Of a stretch of 64,000 bases of DNA, positions 10,401 to 19,034 are shown one piece after another. The stretch lies in contig NZ_VWNA01000003.1 in NCBI RefSeq assembly GCF_009600605.1, forward strand, positions 124,001 to 188,000. Reading direction: 5' to 3'. How positions within the stretch are numbered: the first letter of the stretch is position 1; the number at the start of each line of letters is the position of its first letter. Origin of the DNA: Segnochrobactrum spirostomi (GTDB lineage: Bacteria; Pseudomonadota; Alphaproteobacteria; Rhizobiales; Segnochrobactraceae). Under the pieces are notes generated by a model. That model was not told where the DNA came from. It saw only the letters and a list, made by a program, of their open reading frames with translations, and searched no databases. Made by a program: the position numbers and the translations under genes.

Positions 10401-10599
10401 TCGGCATGCCGATATCGAGGAAGGAGCCGGGGGCGACGCCTTCGGCCGCCGCCATCCAGAGCGCCTGATCCCCCTCGAAATGATCGGGATGCGACAGGTC
10501 GAACATGCCGAACGCCGAGACGATGAAGCTCGCCCCGACCCGTCGCCGCTCGCTCCTGGTGAGAATGCCCAGCGTTCTGGGCTTGATGATGCTCGCCAT
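7408..10599 (-). CDS. DUF2169 T6SS adaptor fused to pentapeptide repeats
   Basis: This 1,063-residue protein has two recognisable ends. Residues 1 to about 350 match DUF2169 (ASFIVSAFGMFDLSHPDHFE, PARAFGGPGHPTNPGGLGYR, LPNLEDIPHLV, FLGMEGRPNELVELPMVIDT), a family found with DUF4150 and VgrG and reported to help load effectors on the spike. A central ~350 residues rich in Glu, Ala and Pro follows, including a PPPPPPV run and likely coiled-coil stretches. From about residue 720 to the end are pentapeptide repeats (DLAGIDLAGADLSGWDLTG). The start MASIIKPRTLGIL is at an ATG. Its stop overlaps the next pentapeptide gene by 20 bp, so the two are probably translationally coupled and may form one beta-helical assembly. 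Confidence 0.85.
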   Translation of the reverse strand: MASIIKPRTLGILTRSERRRVGASFIVSAFGMFDLSHPDHFEGDQALWMAAAEGVAPGSFLDIGMPKPCAEILVGGKACPAGGVATPAMLLDYAVGPVSKRIAVVGDRYWTLDGRGMSDPVPFTAMPLDPARAFGGPGHPTNPGGLGYRAHDRMVAGELVALPNLEDIPHLVGDPLDNPPPILFGPGDPTSPERRRYAGTYDQAWLDELAPALPDDADPRLFLIGPEDQRLPGYLTGDEPYRLIGFAADTPGLEGRLPGFRVRAFLGMEGRPNELVELPMVIDTLWLMAGLRRGILIYRAAQAVADIDGLDVRQVMLAYERITDPPRPYEHYLETLARRTDPENAHKTALDDRPLSPLRSEEIDAEKLAARIAYNEADRDRRHAASVFMMERQLEKSGLPPSLWPEPPPPPPVTMIFPTPEEFESGDIDYGALFDGLDAERKRIEETVAQIEAEAEKTRAALEGIDFTKEDGGLDALLASLGGDPIENPLKAVDSALAAFKPPEKDPLAPEGSHEKLLDALTEAGSFREKLAAAQVGPDDETLLERAIARFRRLPEGSPLYDVRQAMANLTDFKIPGADDLGVLLDEIAAPGSPKPPPPRPPQPASATIAEGLAIPELPGDKRAEISGKLDELDATLRSSFPKLAGREGSALDALLADLAPPDVEPLPSDPRAAIAAAEARIGSTVKDAEAELDAMEASYEEGMTQARRSTPGAMFPTDALSPASARRFGEVALGDKIASRSFAGCDLAGIDLAGADLSGWDLTGVFLEKSDLRGTRLAGAKMTQATLTEADLTGADLSGVDLSEANLSKARLNFARLDGARLDNARAFETDFSDASLRGASLADLSIMMAKFTRTDFTAARLSSLSFLRSPCENTIFDDAVLERCQLIEANLVGVRFRNATMRECAFLVVEATGADFTSADLAKVSFLGGCGLERACFDGAWAPGTSWHKAKMAGATFKRAVFDGAVFSEADVSGANLRLVSLRGARLDSTRLSASDLVGACLHEAQMRRTDLTGARLRGASLYGANMADAQLDAADFTKADLGLTRLSLSTAHKQGGRDAA

Positions 10600-10664
10600 T
10601 GCGGCCGATGATCCGCTGTCTGCCGGCCGTTGAGCCGCCCCAAATAAGTGTTAGGTGCCGCGTG

Positions 10665-11603
10665 TTACAACGCTGCGACGCCTGATCGTCGAATGAGACG
10701 CCGGAACCAGCTCGGCTCGTTGAAAGTCTCGACGAATGCTTCGATCGATTGGATCCGGCGCGCCGAATCGACTTCGAGTGCGGCCCGCAACGTTCGCCAG
10801 CGGGCCTTGTCGAGTTGGGGCGGTCGGATCGGTTCGAGGCCTTCGCGATGGGCCTCGATGGCGGTCTTGCGGCGATAGGGATGGCGGCCGCACAGCATCA
10901 GATAGGTGAGGACGCCGAAGGCGTAGATGTCGCACGCTTTGGTCGGAGCGCCGCCGGTCAGCATTTCGATCGAGGCGAATTGCGGCGTCAGCCCGCCGAG
11001 CCGTTCGATGTAAAGGATGGTCGCATCCTCATCGACTTCTGCCAGTGCCGCCGGACGGATCGCATGGGCGAGGCCGAAATCGAGCAGCTTCACCGAGCGG
11101 TTGCGCGTGATGAACACGTTGCTCGGCTTGAGGTCCGCGTGGACGACGTCGCGGGCGTGGGCGAAGGCGAGCGCGGAGCCGATCCGCCGCACCAGCCCCA
11201 TCGCCTGATCGAGCGGCAGGCCGCCTGTCGCGGGGCCGCGCAGGATCTGCGCCAGCGTTGCACCCGACAGGAGCTCCATGATGATGAAATGGTAGCGTCC
11301 GTCGGTGTCGGAATCGAACACTTTGACGATGTTGGGGTGGGCGAGGCCCTGCATGCGCCGGGCCTCGCGATGGAGCAGCTCGACCGCGTCCGACTGATAT
11401 TCGCCGACAAGATCGACGACCTTGACGGCGACCTGCGGCCGGGGGGAACGGGCCCGCAGGCGGACCGCGTCTTCGGCGCGAAAGACGGTGCTCGTGCCGC
11501 CGCGGCCGACGATCTCCAAGAGCCGGTAGCGTCCGCGCAGATGCACGCCGAGCGGCGGCGGGGCGCGGTCGGGAACCGCGAAGCGGTCGTCCATCGCGCT
11601 CAT
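10665..11603 (-). CDS. ppkA: T6SS serine/threonine kinase PpkA-like
   Basis: This 312-residue protein is a Hanks-type kinase domain with little else. Visible elements are the glycine loop IVGRGGTSTVF (about 31-41), Lys61 in VAVKVV, the catalytic loop HADLKPSN (about 155-162) and DFGLAH (175-180). The catalytic loop has Ala where most kinases have Arg, as seen in non-RD kinases. Only a short basic tail follows (WFRRLIRRSG), with no obvious transmembrane helix or sensor domain, so it is shorter than Pseudomonas PpkA. It overlaps the phosphatase gene by 4 bp (ATGA), so kinase and phosphatase are coupled. By analogy it phosphorylates the FHA protein to trigger T6SS assembly. Confidence 0.9.
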   Translation of the reverse strand: MSAMDDRFAVPDRAPPPLGVHLRGRYRLLEIVGRGGTSTVFRAEDAVRLRARSPRPQVAVKVVDLVGEYQSDAVELLHREARRMQGLAHPNIVKVFDSDTDGRYHFIIMELLSGATLAQILRGPATGGLPLDQAMGLVRRIGSALAFAHARDVVHADLKPSNVFITRNRSVKLLDFGLAHAIRPAALAEVDEDATILYIERLGGLTPQFASIEMLTGGAPTKACDIYAFGVLTYLMLCGRHPYRRKTAIEAHREGLEPIRPPQLDKARWRTLRAALEVDSARRIQSIEAFVETFNEPSWFRRLIRRSGVAAL

Positions 11604-12352
11604 CCGAACAGCTCCGCGAGGGCGCTCGGGCGCTTCAGCCGCACCACGACGGCGGTGACGTCGTCGCGGGCTTCCTGTCCGACGGCATCGACGATGAGCT
11701 GGGAGGCAAGGCCCTTGATGGGGCCGGCGAGCCGTTGCGCCACGTGGTGTTCGCGCAGCGGCTTCGTGAGGCCGTCGGAGCAGATGAGAAGCGTGTCGCC
11801 GTCAGCCACCGACGTCACGTAATGATCGACGGTGACGCTGCCCTCGGCCCCGATCGCCCGGGTCAGCATGCGGCCGGCCGAGCCCTCGGTGCCGAGCTGC
11901 TCTGCGAAGGTGTGGTCCCGGGTGAGCCGATGAAGCTGGCCGTTGCGCAGGAGATAGATCCGGGAATCCCCGACCCAGAGAATGCCGGCGCGATCGTCTC
12001 CGAGCACGACGACCGCGGCCGTCGAGCCGATCACCGCATCCGGTCCGCGCTGCGCCGCGATGCGGTGGAGCACCCGGTTGATGGCGGTCAGCGCTGTGAC
12101 GGTCCGCTCGATGCGGATCGCCAGCGGGTCGCCCGGCGAGACGAGCTCCATCAGGGTGCCGATCACCGCCTGACTCGCGACGTCGCCGTCCTGATGACCG
12201 CCCATGCCGTCGGCGACGGCAAAAAGGCCCGCTTCGGGGAACGCGAGATAGGCGTCCTGATTGGTGTCGCGGTTCGTGCCGGTGCGCGAGGCGGCGTCGT
12301 GTTCGATCTGAAGGGGGGCCCCGTCCCGCGCGCGCATCATCGGTCGGACCAT
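11600..12352 (-). CDS. pppA: PP2C-family serine/threonine phosphatase PppA-like
   Basis: This 250-residue phosphatase has PP2C metal-binding motifs: SRTGTNRDTNQDA (about 22-34), LFAVADGMGGHQDG (about 43-56), VVVLGDDRAGILWVGDSR and LLICSDGLT near residue 180. In T6SS clusters this enzyme reverses PpkA-dependent phosphorylation of Fha and resets the apparatus. It sits 28 bp after tssM and overlaps the kinase start by 4 bp. There is no TagF domain fused to it, unlike the Agrobacterium TagF-PppA protein. Family assignment is secure; the exact substrate is inferred from the neighbouring FHA gene. Confidence 0.92.
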   Translation of the reverse strand: MVRPMMRARDGAPLQIEHDAASRTGTNRDTNQDAYLAFPEAGLFAVADGMGGHQDGDVASQAVIGTLMELVSPGDPLAIRIERTVTALTAINRVLHRIAAQRGPDAVIGSTAAVVVLGDDRAGILWVGDSRIYLLRNGQLHRLTRDHTFAEQLGTEGSAGRMLTRAIGAEGSVTVDHYVTSVADGDTLLICSDGLTKPLREHHVAQRLAGPIKGLASQLIVDAVGQEARDDVTAVVVRLKRPSALAELFG

Positions 12353-12380
12353 TCCGAGGGACGTCTATGGCGTGGGAGGG

Positions 12381-15300
12381 CTAGAGCGTGTTCGGGCATC
12401 GGAACGTCCTCAGCGCTCCAAGGCTGAACGGGTTGCTCGCGCTGCCGGCGCGGATCTCGTAGGTCACCTTCGAGCCGGATTGGTTCGCAATGGAAAAGCT
12501 GAGGACGCTGTTGCCGCCGAGGATCGGGCCGGAGCGGGCAATGAGATGGAAGAAGGCCCAGGGGCCGTTCTCCGTGAAGGTCACGCTCTTCCCGTCGATG
12601 CCGACGAGGGTGAGGGACACCGTCGTCGCCTCGCCGCGTCCCGGCCATTCGAGATCATAGCTGCGCGGCGCCTCGTGGCGGTACGAGATCTCCTTGCCGT
12701 TCACCATCAAGGTGGCGCGCAGCAGGTCGGACGACAGGAAAACAGGGCGGAGGCTGAACTTGAAGTAGGGGGTTCCCGGATCGGCGGTGAAGAAGGTGTC
12801 GCGGATCACGCGAGCATCGCGGAATGCGGTCAGCGCTTCTTCCGAAATCGGCAGCTTTGCTCCGGAGATGTTGGCGCTGACATATTGCCCCCCGCGATCG
12901 GGCACCAGGCCGGCCAGATATTTCGTGTAGAAGCTGTCGATGATGCCGCCGGCCCGGAACAATTCCTTGAAGTCGTAGATCGCGACCTCATTCGTCGAGT
13001 CCTGGAAGAACGGATATTTCTGGAAGATCGCGTTCTGGCAGGCCGGCAGGGCCTGGGAGGTCCAGGTCTGATTGAAGAAGGTCTGCGTCATGCCGATCAG
13101 CGTCGCCCAAGTATAATTGGCGAGCGAGCGCAGAATGGAGCGCACGGGCTCGGGCCGCAGCGCCGAATCCGCCTGGAGGGCCCCCATCACGTCGCCGGTC
13201 GGATTGGTGAGGCGCGCATTGATGAGCTGGAAGGCGGAATCCGGCGGCGAAGGCGCGTTCTGAACACCCGAGATCGCGCCATAGAGATTGCTCAGAAGAT
13301 CGCGGGTGCGGGCGATCGGCGGCAGCGCTCCGGGGCTGTTGCCGGCTTGCGTGAGCTGAATGATCGGAATGAACGGCGTGGCGATGCGGGTCCCCGGCCA
13401 GGGCATGTTGCCGAGCGCCGACGTCGCGGCATTCGCCGCGTTTCCGACGATCGCGTTCTTGGCACTTTCGACGAGGCCCGCCGTGCCGCTCTGGGGCGCC
13501 GCGTTCGGGTTGGCTGTGCTCAGCACGCTGTCCGGACCCGGCGGCGGCAGGTCGGTGTTCTGGCTGACGGCCGTCAGCAGATGATCGAGCGGCGATTGCG
13601 GCCCCGCCAAAGACTGGATCGACACCATCGCATCGTTCAGGGTGCCGAACGGCTTCGCCTGCACCCTCAGCAAAGCCGTTTGCCAGAGCTGAATATAATC
13701 CTCGACATAGCTGTCGGTGACCTGCCGTGCGAGATCCTGGAAGACGCTGTCGCCGCTCGACGCGCCGCCGACGACCCAATCGTTGCCGATCGCCTCGCGG
13801 ACGAGACCGCCGAGGCGGGGCAGGAAATAATCGTAATAGCCGGCCCGCGTGTAGAGCCCGGGGATCACGAGGACCTGGCTCCCGGTTCCGTCCGGCGCGA
13901 CGGTCAGAGCCGTCGTTCCCACGATCTGGCCGAGATCGATCGATGGAAGGCGACTATTCTGGAAACCTTCGCGGGTGAGACGGCTGTAGATCGCGGCTGC
14001 GGGCGGCACTTCGGCGATCGAGTCACGCGTCGCCTCGATGAGCGCCGTGTCGAGCGTCACAGGCTGGGGCAGCAAGGGCATCAGCGCGTCGATCTGAGCG
14101 ATCATCATCCGCCGCTTGACGTCGTCGACCGGGAAGGCGATCGCGGCCTCGTCCTTCAATTCGGCGCTCAGCCAGTTCTGGTCGAGCCGGTCCGGCGTTC
14201 CGAGCATCAGATAGGCGCGCAGGAGAAAGCGCAGCGTCGAGGTCTGTCCCGCGTCGGGACTGCTGCCCGCGATCAGGCGAATGCGGTTGGCGAGCCAGTT
14301 CGCCACGCTCGGCAGGAATTCCTGGATCAGCAGGCGATTGTACGTCGCGCGCGCGTGCTCGTTCATCTGAATGAGGATCGGCAGGGCGCCGTTACCGATA
14401 ACCGTCAGGAGGCCGCTGCGCGTGGTCCGCTGCACCACGTCCTGCATCGCGGCGAGGTTCGGGACGATCTGCTGGAGGGGGGCCCCGTCGGCAACGCAGC
14501 CAGGGCCCCGTCCACTTCGGACACATTGGCATGCACGCTCTCGATGAGATCGACCCCACGGATATAGGCGCCGGTCCACACGGCAAGAAGCAGCGCCGAG
14601 ACCAGCGCCAAGACGCCGTAGGCCGTCCACCGCCGCCGCCGGATACCGCGTTCGGTGCGCGGGCTGACCCCGCTGATGCTCTGCTCTTCGAACACGACGT
14701 CGGTGAAGATCCGACGGATGAAGAAGCTCTCGAGACGGCGATTCTGGGCCGGCCGCGGCGCCGGCACGAGGCCGAATTCCTGGCCGATCGCATCGCCGAG
14801 CCGGTCGAAGGTGACGCCGGCCTGCTCCGCGCTCGCGAAATAGATGCCGCGGGGTGTCGGCTGCATCTCGAAGCGGGTCGGCTTGAAGACGGCCTCGAAG
14901 AAGCTCTCGATCGGCTCGCCGAGGAGGCGGAACTCGCGCGGGAAATTGTAGATCTCGCAGCGACGGCCGAGATCGCGTTCCTCGTGGAGCCGCTGGGTGA
15001 GGCGCGTCTCGAGGCTGTCGGCGAGCTCGCCGAACTGCGCGGCGAAGGCCGTTTCGAAGGGCGTCGCTGCGTCGATGTCGTAGGTGAGGCCGAGCGGCTC
15101 GTGGCGCTCGTCGGATTCGAGGGCGTCGAAAAACTCGGTGAAGCCGGCAATCCGGTCGCATTTTGTGATGACGATGTAGACAGGAACGCGCAGATCGAAG
15201 GCGAGCACGATCTCGTGCAGACGACGGCGCGTCGCCTCGATCAGCGCCTGCCGAGAGCCGCCGGCATCGCCGAGGATGTCGGGCAGGCTGACGGCGAGGA

Positions 15301-15976
15301 TCACGCCGTTGATGGGCCGGCGCCCGCGGTGCATCTTCAGAATGTCTAGGAGGCCGCGCCAACCAGCAGCGTCCGGCGCATTCCCCGAGCGCTGTTGGAG
15401 ATAGCGCCCAGCGGTGTCGACCAGCACGGCCTGATCGGTGAGGCGCCAATCGCAGCTCCGCGTGCCGCCGCCGGCCCCGCGTTGCGGCCCGGCGCCGGCC
15501 TCTTCGACGGGAAAGTTCAGGCCGGATCGATCGATCAGCGTGCTCTTGCCGGCCCCGGTCGGGCCGATGAGCAGATACCACGGCAAGTTCTCGACGAAGC
15601 GGCGCCCCCGGCTGCTCGTCGCCGCCGTGCGTCGCAGCATCGCCTGCGCGGCATTGAAGCCATCGCGGATGCGTCCGATCTCCTCGTCGACCTCAGACAC
15701 CTTCGCCGGCGTCTCGCCGACGGTGTCGAGGAGCGATTTCATCATCCGTGCATTGGCACGGCGCGCAATCAAGAGCCGAACGATGGTCCCGAGTACGGGA
15801 CCGGCAAACAGGGCGACGATGATGACGGCGCGGATATCGGGCTCACCCAAGGGGGCTAGCCCGCCGATGGTGATGAGCGGCCCGACGAACCAGACGAGGA
15901 GCGCAAGCAAGGTCAGGGCGACGAACATCAGAAGCGTTCGCAGCCGGAACATGCTGACGAGGAGGGCCCGGATCAT
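12381..15976 (-). pseudogene. tssM: T6SS inner-membrane protein TssM (IcmF), frame broken by one missing base
   Basis: The restored protein is about 1,198 residues. The N-terminal part (523-codon frame from 15976) has two membrane helices (about 15-36 and 46-70), a Walker A motif GPTGAGKS (138-145), VLVDTAGRY as Walker B, and a third helix near 450-475 (YGVLALVSALLLAVWTGAYI). The C-terminal periplasmic part, ending ALRTFRCPNTL, is in another frame. The switch lies at the run at plus-strand 14477-14486: the first frame reads ALAALPTG and the second resumes at APLQQIVPNLAAMQ. Adding one base makes 1,199 codons. TssM forms the membrane complex with TssJ and TssL and is essential for secretion. 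If the break were real the T6SS would be dead; an assembly error is more likely. Confidence 0.88.
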
Positions 15977-15986
15977 ATGGCGGACC

Positions 15987-17144
15987 TCATTGCGCGCCGG
16001 AGCCGGTCGACCGGCTCGGGGGCGTGAGGACGAGCGGGCCTTCGATCTGCCGGCGGGGCTCGACGCGCCGAACCGGCCGCCTGCGCTCCTCCTCGGGAGC
16101 GCGTTCCACCACCGGCGCAGGCGCTCGCACCACCGGCTGAGGCGCCGGCGCGCGGGTCTGCGTCACGGGAGGCGGCGGGAAGGCGGGCATCGGGCTCTGG
16201 TTGGTATCGAGGGAATCGAGCTCGGTGATCACCGGACGGACGCTCTCCACGACGCGGTACGCGAAAATTCCGTATGCGAGCGAAAGGGCGGCTCCGACGC
16301 TCACGAAGACTGCCCAGAGGGGCAGGTAGGGACGCAGCGCGCGGCGTGCCGACAGACCGCGCCAGCGCGGCGATAATTCCTGCGGCGGTGCCTGCACGTG
16401 CCGTTTGAGCAGCCGGCCGATCTCGTCGCGCAGGATATCGAGTTCGTATCGTCCGTCCTCGACCACCCGGTAGCGGCCTTCGAAGCCGAACAGGAGACAG
16501 AGATCGACGAGTTTTATAAGTGAAAGATATTGGGCGGGATTGCCGCGGATGCGGTCGAGGATGATGAAGACCTTCTCGCCGCCCCACGTCTCGCCGTGAA
16601 ACTGGTTGAGCAGGGAGTTCGCGCTCCACCGGCTGGCGGTGCCCCACGGCGTCGTCATGACCGCCTCGTCGAGGGTCGCGCAGAGCACGTAGCGCGCAGC
16701 GGAGATCTCGTCGGCGGCGACGCCGAACTCGACGGCGCGGGATTCGAACGCCTTGATCTCCTCGACCACCTTGTGGCGCATGTCGTCGACATTCTGGGCG
16801 GCACTCGCTCGCCTCAGCTCGGACGCCAGCGCAAGGAGCGTGGCCGCTGCGGCGGGCAGGAGATCTTCGGGGCGGCTCGGGCGCTCCGTCGGTTGGATTG
16901 CGTCGAGGGAGGCGGTCTCGACGGGTCGCGCGACAGGCTGAGGAACCGTCGGCGGCGCGATCGGCGGCGGTGGTGGCTCGCGGAGGGGCGCCGGCGCTTC
17001 CCGCGGCGGTGGTGGAATCGGCCCCGTGTTAGCCCCGGTGCGCGGGGGTAACGGTTCCCGGCGCGCCAGGGCATCCTGCACCGGGATCGGGCGGAACCCG
17101 ATGACCGTCGGATCGTCGCTTTCGGGACCGTTGTTCGGGCTCAC
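15987..17144 (-). CDS. tssL: T6SS membrane protein TssL (DotU family)
   Basis: This 385-residue protein has a Pro-rich cytoplasmic N-terminus (residues 1-75, several PPPP runs), then the DotU domain (about 95-265: ARYVLCATLDEAVMTTPWG, WSANSLLNQFHGETWGGEK, LIKLVDLCLLFGFEGRYRV), and a single transmembrane helix at 275-298. A periplasmic Pro/Arg-rich tail of about 87 residues follows. No OmpA-type peptidoglycan-binding domain is present, so cell-wall anchoring must come from another protein if it is needed. Its start overlaps the end of tssK (ATGA), and tssM follows 10 bp downstream. It joins TssJ and TssM in the trans-envelope complex. Confidence 0.93.
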   Translation of the reverse strand: MSPNNGPESDDPTVIGFRPIPVQDALARREPLPPRTGANTGPIPPPPREAPAPLREPPPPPIAPPTVPQPVARPVETASLDAIQPTERPSRPEDLLPAAAATLLALASELRRASAAQNVDDMRHKVVEEIKAFESRAVEFGVAADEISAARYVLCATLDEAVMTTPWGTASRWSANSLLNQFHGETWGGEKVFIILDRIRGNPAQYLSLIKLVDLCLLFGFEGRYRVVEDGRYELDILRDEIGRLLKRHVQAPPQELSPRWRGLSARRALRPYLPLWAVFVSVGAALSLAYGIFAYRVVESVRPVITELDSLDTNQSPMPAFPPPPVTQTRAPAPQPVVRAPAPVVERAPEEERRRPVRRVEPRRQIEGPLVLTPPSRSTGSGAQ

Positions 17145-18478
17145 GTGCGCGCCGTCCTGATCGCCCAGAACTCGAGGTGGAGATCCGGATAGTCACCGCT
17201 GACGTGGAAGGCGAAGGCTGCAGACCGCGCAACGCTGCGCCAGAGCTCGCTCGACTGATCGAGCTCGAAATAGACGGCGCCGTGAAGGTACGGCAGCTCC
17301 CGTGGGGCGACCGGCAGCGAGCGGATCGGAATGCCCGGGAGTTGCACGCTGACGAGATCGCGGATCTGCTCGATCGGGCCAATCTTGAGCGTCGCCGGCA
17401 GTTGGGTGCGGATGGTTTCGGAGGGAACGCTGCCGATCGCCGCGAGCACGAACCGGCACCCTTGCATGATGGTGCGGTCGGTGATCGTCGCCGTGTGGAT
17501 ACCGTAGCCGCGCTCCTGCAACGGTAGTGGCACCACGTTGCGCTCGACGACGACGGCGAGGGCGCGGCGCAGGGCGTCGAGCAGGCTGTCCATGACCGGC
17601 TCGAGGTCTTCGTGCCGATAGGTCGGAAGCTCCGGCGCGCGACGGGTCGTCGTGTCGAAGGGGCTCAGCGCGCCCGCGAGCCGGACGAGTTCGCGGTAGA
17701 CGACCTCGGGATGCAGCGTCTGCGTGGCGGCGAGATGGGCGAAGACGGTGTCGGCGCTGTTGACCGTGCCGAGCATGAGGAGATCGACGAGGCCGGCGCT
17801 GTCGCCGCTGGCGCGGCTCGGGTCCGCCCGCAGCGCGAGGGCCTCGGCGCGGCTGCGCAGAAGCGACAGGACCTCAAGGACGATCGACCGCATCCGTTCG
17901 TTGGCGCCATAGGCAAGACACGGCGGGATATGGTTGGCGGCGAGCTTGATCGCGCCCGCCGGTTCGATCTCCGCGATGCGCGCGATCGGAAGCGTGACGA
18001 GATCATCGAGGCTCTCGGTCGAGAGAACGAGGCTCAGATTGAGCCGGCCGACCGCGAGCTCAGCCGCCTCGCCGCTCCCCTGGGTGGTGCTGCGCGCCGG
18101 CACCGCCGCTTGCAGGAAGCGCTGGCGGTTGCCCGTGGCCGCGACCTCGAGGCTGTCGTGAACGCGCGCGGGGAGGGCGAGCATGACGACCGCCTGCTTC
18201 GTGGTCGGATCGAAGGCACGCGCCGGCGGCGCCGGCGCGTCGTTCGGAATGTCGATCACGGTGCCGTCCGGCATCACGGCGCGGCACGACCGGATCGAGA
18301 GGCGCCCGAGCGCCAGCAGGTCGGGGTCGATCTCCAGCGACCGCAATCCCCACCCATAAGGCGAGAGACCGGCGGTGCGGCCTTCCAGCGCGTGCTCGGT
18401 CCAGCGGTCGGATTGCTGGAAATGCTGGGGCCGGACGAACATGCCCTCCAGCCAGAGCGGCTTGGCGGTCAACGACAT
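17141..18478 (-). CDS. tssK: T6SS baseplate protein TssK
   Basis: This 445-residue protein starts MSLTAKPLWLEGMFVRPQHFQQ, the hallmark N-terminus of TssK, and keeps family segments such as YRELVRLAGALSPF and the C-terminal LPYLHGAVYFELDQ. TssK links the phage-like baseplate (TssE, F, G, VgrG) to the TssL/TssM membrane complex. Full length and no irregularity are seen. It starts 40 bp after the tssJ stop and overlaps tssL by 4 bp, so translation of tssK and tssL is coupled. Confidence 0.95.
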   Translation of the reverse strand: MSLTAKPLWLEGMFVRPQHFQQSDRWTEHALEGRTAGLSPYGWGLRSLEIDPDLLALGRLSIRSCRAVMPDGTVIDIPNDAPAPPARAFDPTTKQAVVMLALPARVHDSLEVAATGNRQRFLQAAVPARSTTQGSGEAAELAVGRLNLSLVLSTESLDDLVTLPIARIAEIEPAGAIKLAANHIPPCLAYGANERMRSIVLEVLSLLRSRAEALALRADPSRASGDSAGLVDLLMLGTVNSADTVFAHLAATQTLHPEVVYRELVRLAGALSPFDTTTRRAPELPTYRHEDLEPVMDSLLDALRRALAVVVERNVVPLPLQERGYGIHTATITDRTIMQGCRFVLAAIGSVPSETIRTQLPATLKIGPIEQIRDLVSVQLPGIPIRSLPVAPRELPYLHGAVYFELDQSSELWRSVARSAAFAFHVSGDYPDLHLEFWAIRTART

Positions 18479-18518
18479 GGGCTGTGCTCCCGGTCCTGGC
18501 TGATCATCTTCGGCGGCC

Positions 18519-19034
18519 TCATTGCAGGAGCGGTTTGCCGGTCACGAGCGACAGATCGAGCTCGACCGCGAGCGCCGTAACGTTGACGAGGAACATGTTC
18601 ATCTTCTCGCGGGTGATCTGCTTGGAAGCCCGCCAAGTCGAGGAATTGATGTCGCGGAAGCCGGCGATTACGCCGACATATTGCGTCTCGTAAGAGGTTT
18701 CTGTGCGCATCTGCGATTTCGAGCCCGGCATCAGCTCGAACTCGCGGCGGCCGATCATGTCGGCCCCGAGCGCCGAGGTGTCGTTGTCGTAGAGCGTGAA
18801 GAAATCCAGCGAATTGAACGTCGTGTCGGACTTCAGCTCGTAGATTCGCATGACGATCGGGGAGGGATTGCCGTTCTCGTTCGGATTGACGGAACGATCG
18901 ACCGTGATTTGGAAGTCGAGGATCGAGGTTCGCGGCTTGGGCGCCGACGCACAGGCGGCGACGAGCGTCGAGGCGGACCCGACGAGCAGGGCTCGGCGCG
19001 ACATCGGTGCGGTGAAGAGGGGCGTCTTCATCAT
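18519..19034 (-). CDS. tssJ: T6SS outer-membrane lipoprotein TssJ
   Basis: The 171-residue protein begins MMKTPLFTAPMSRRALLVGSA, with an RR-containing signal and a lipobox LVAAC, so Cys at about residue 27 would be lipidated. The mature part shows the TssJ sandwich pattern (ILDFQITVDRSVNPNENG, PIVMRIYELKSDTTFN, YVGVIAGFRDI). The start at 19034 overlaps the fha stop (ATGA), and a second in-frame ATG lies one codon on; the longer upstream frame is overlap with fha and was not used. TssJ holds TssM at the outer membrane. Its presence distinguishes this cluster from the Agrobacterium T6SS, which is known to lack TssJ. Confidence 0.93.
   Translation of the reverse strand: MMKTPLFTAPMSRRALLVGSASTLVAACASAPKPRTSILDFQITVDRSVNPNENGNPSPIVMRIYELKSDTTFNSLDFFTLYDNDTSALGADMIGRREFELMPGSKSQMRTETSYETQYVGVIAGFRDINSSTWRASKQITREKMNMFLVNVTALAVELDLSLVTGKPLLQ

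Noticed and set aside
14477-14486. Programmed ribosomal frameshifting in tssM or the other broken genes
   Set aside because: There is no slippery heptamer with a downstream structure conserved for these families, and four unrelated genes share the same type of loss; a sequence error fits better.
12372-14567. Plus-strand open frame of 731 codons opposite tssM
   Set aside because: It is antisense to the TssM periplasmic part, shows no recognisable domain and has no ribosome-binding site of note.
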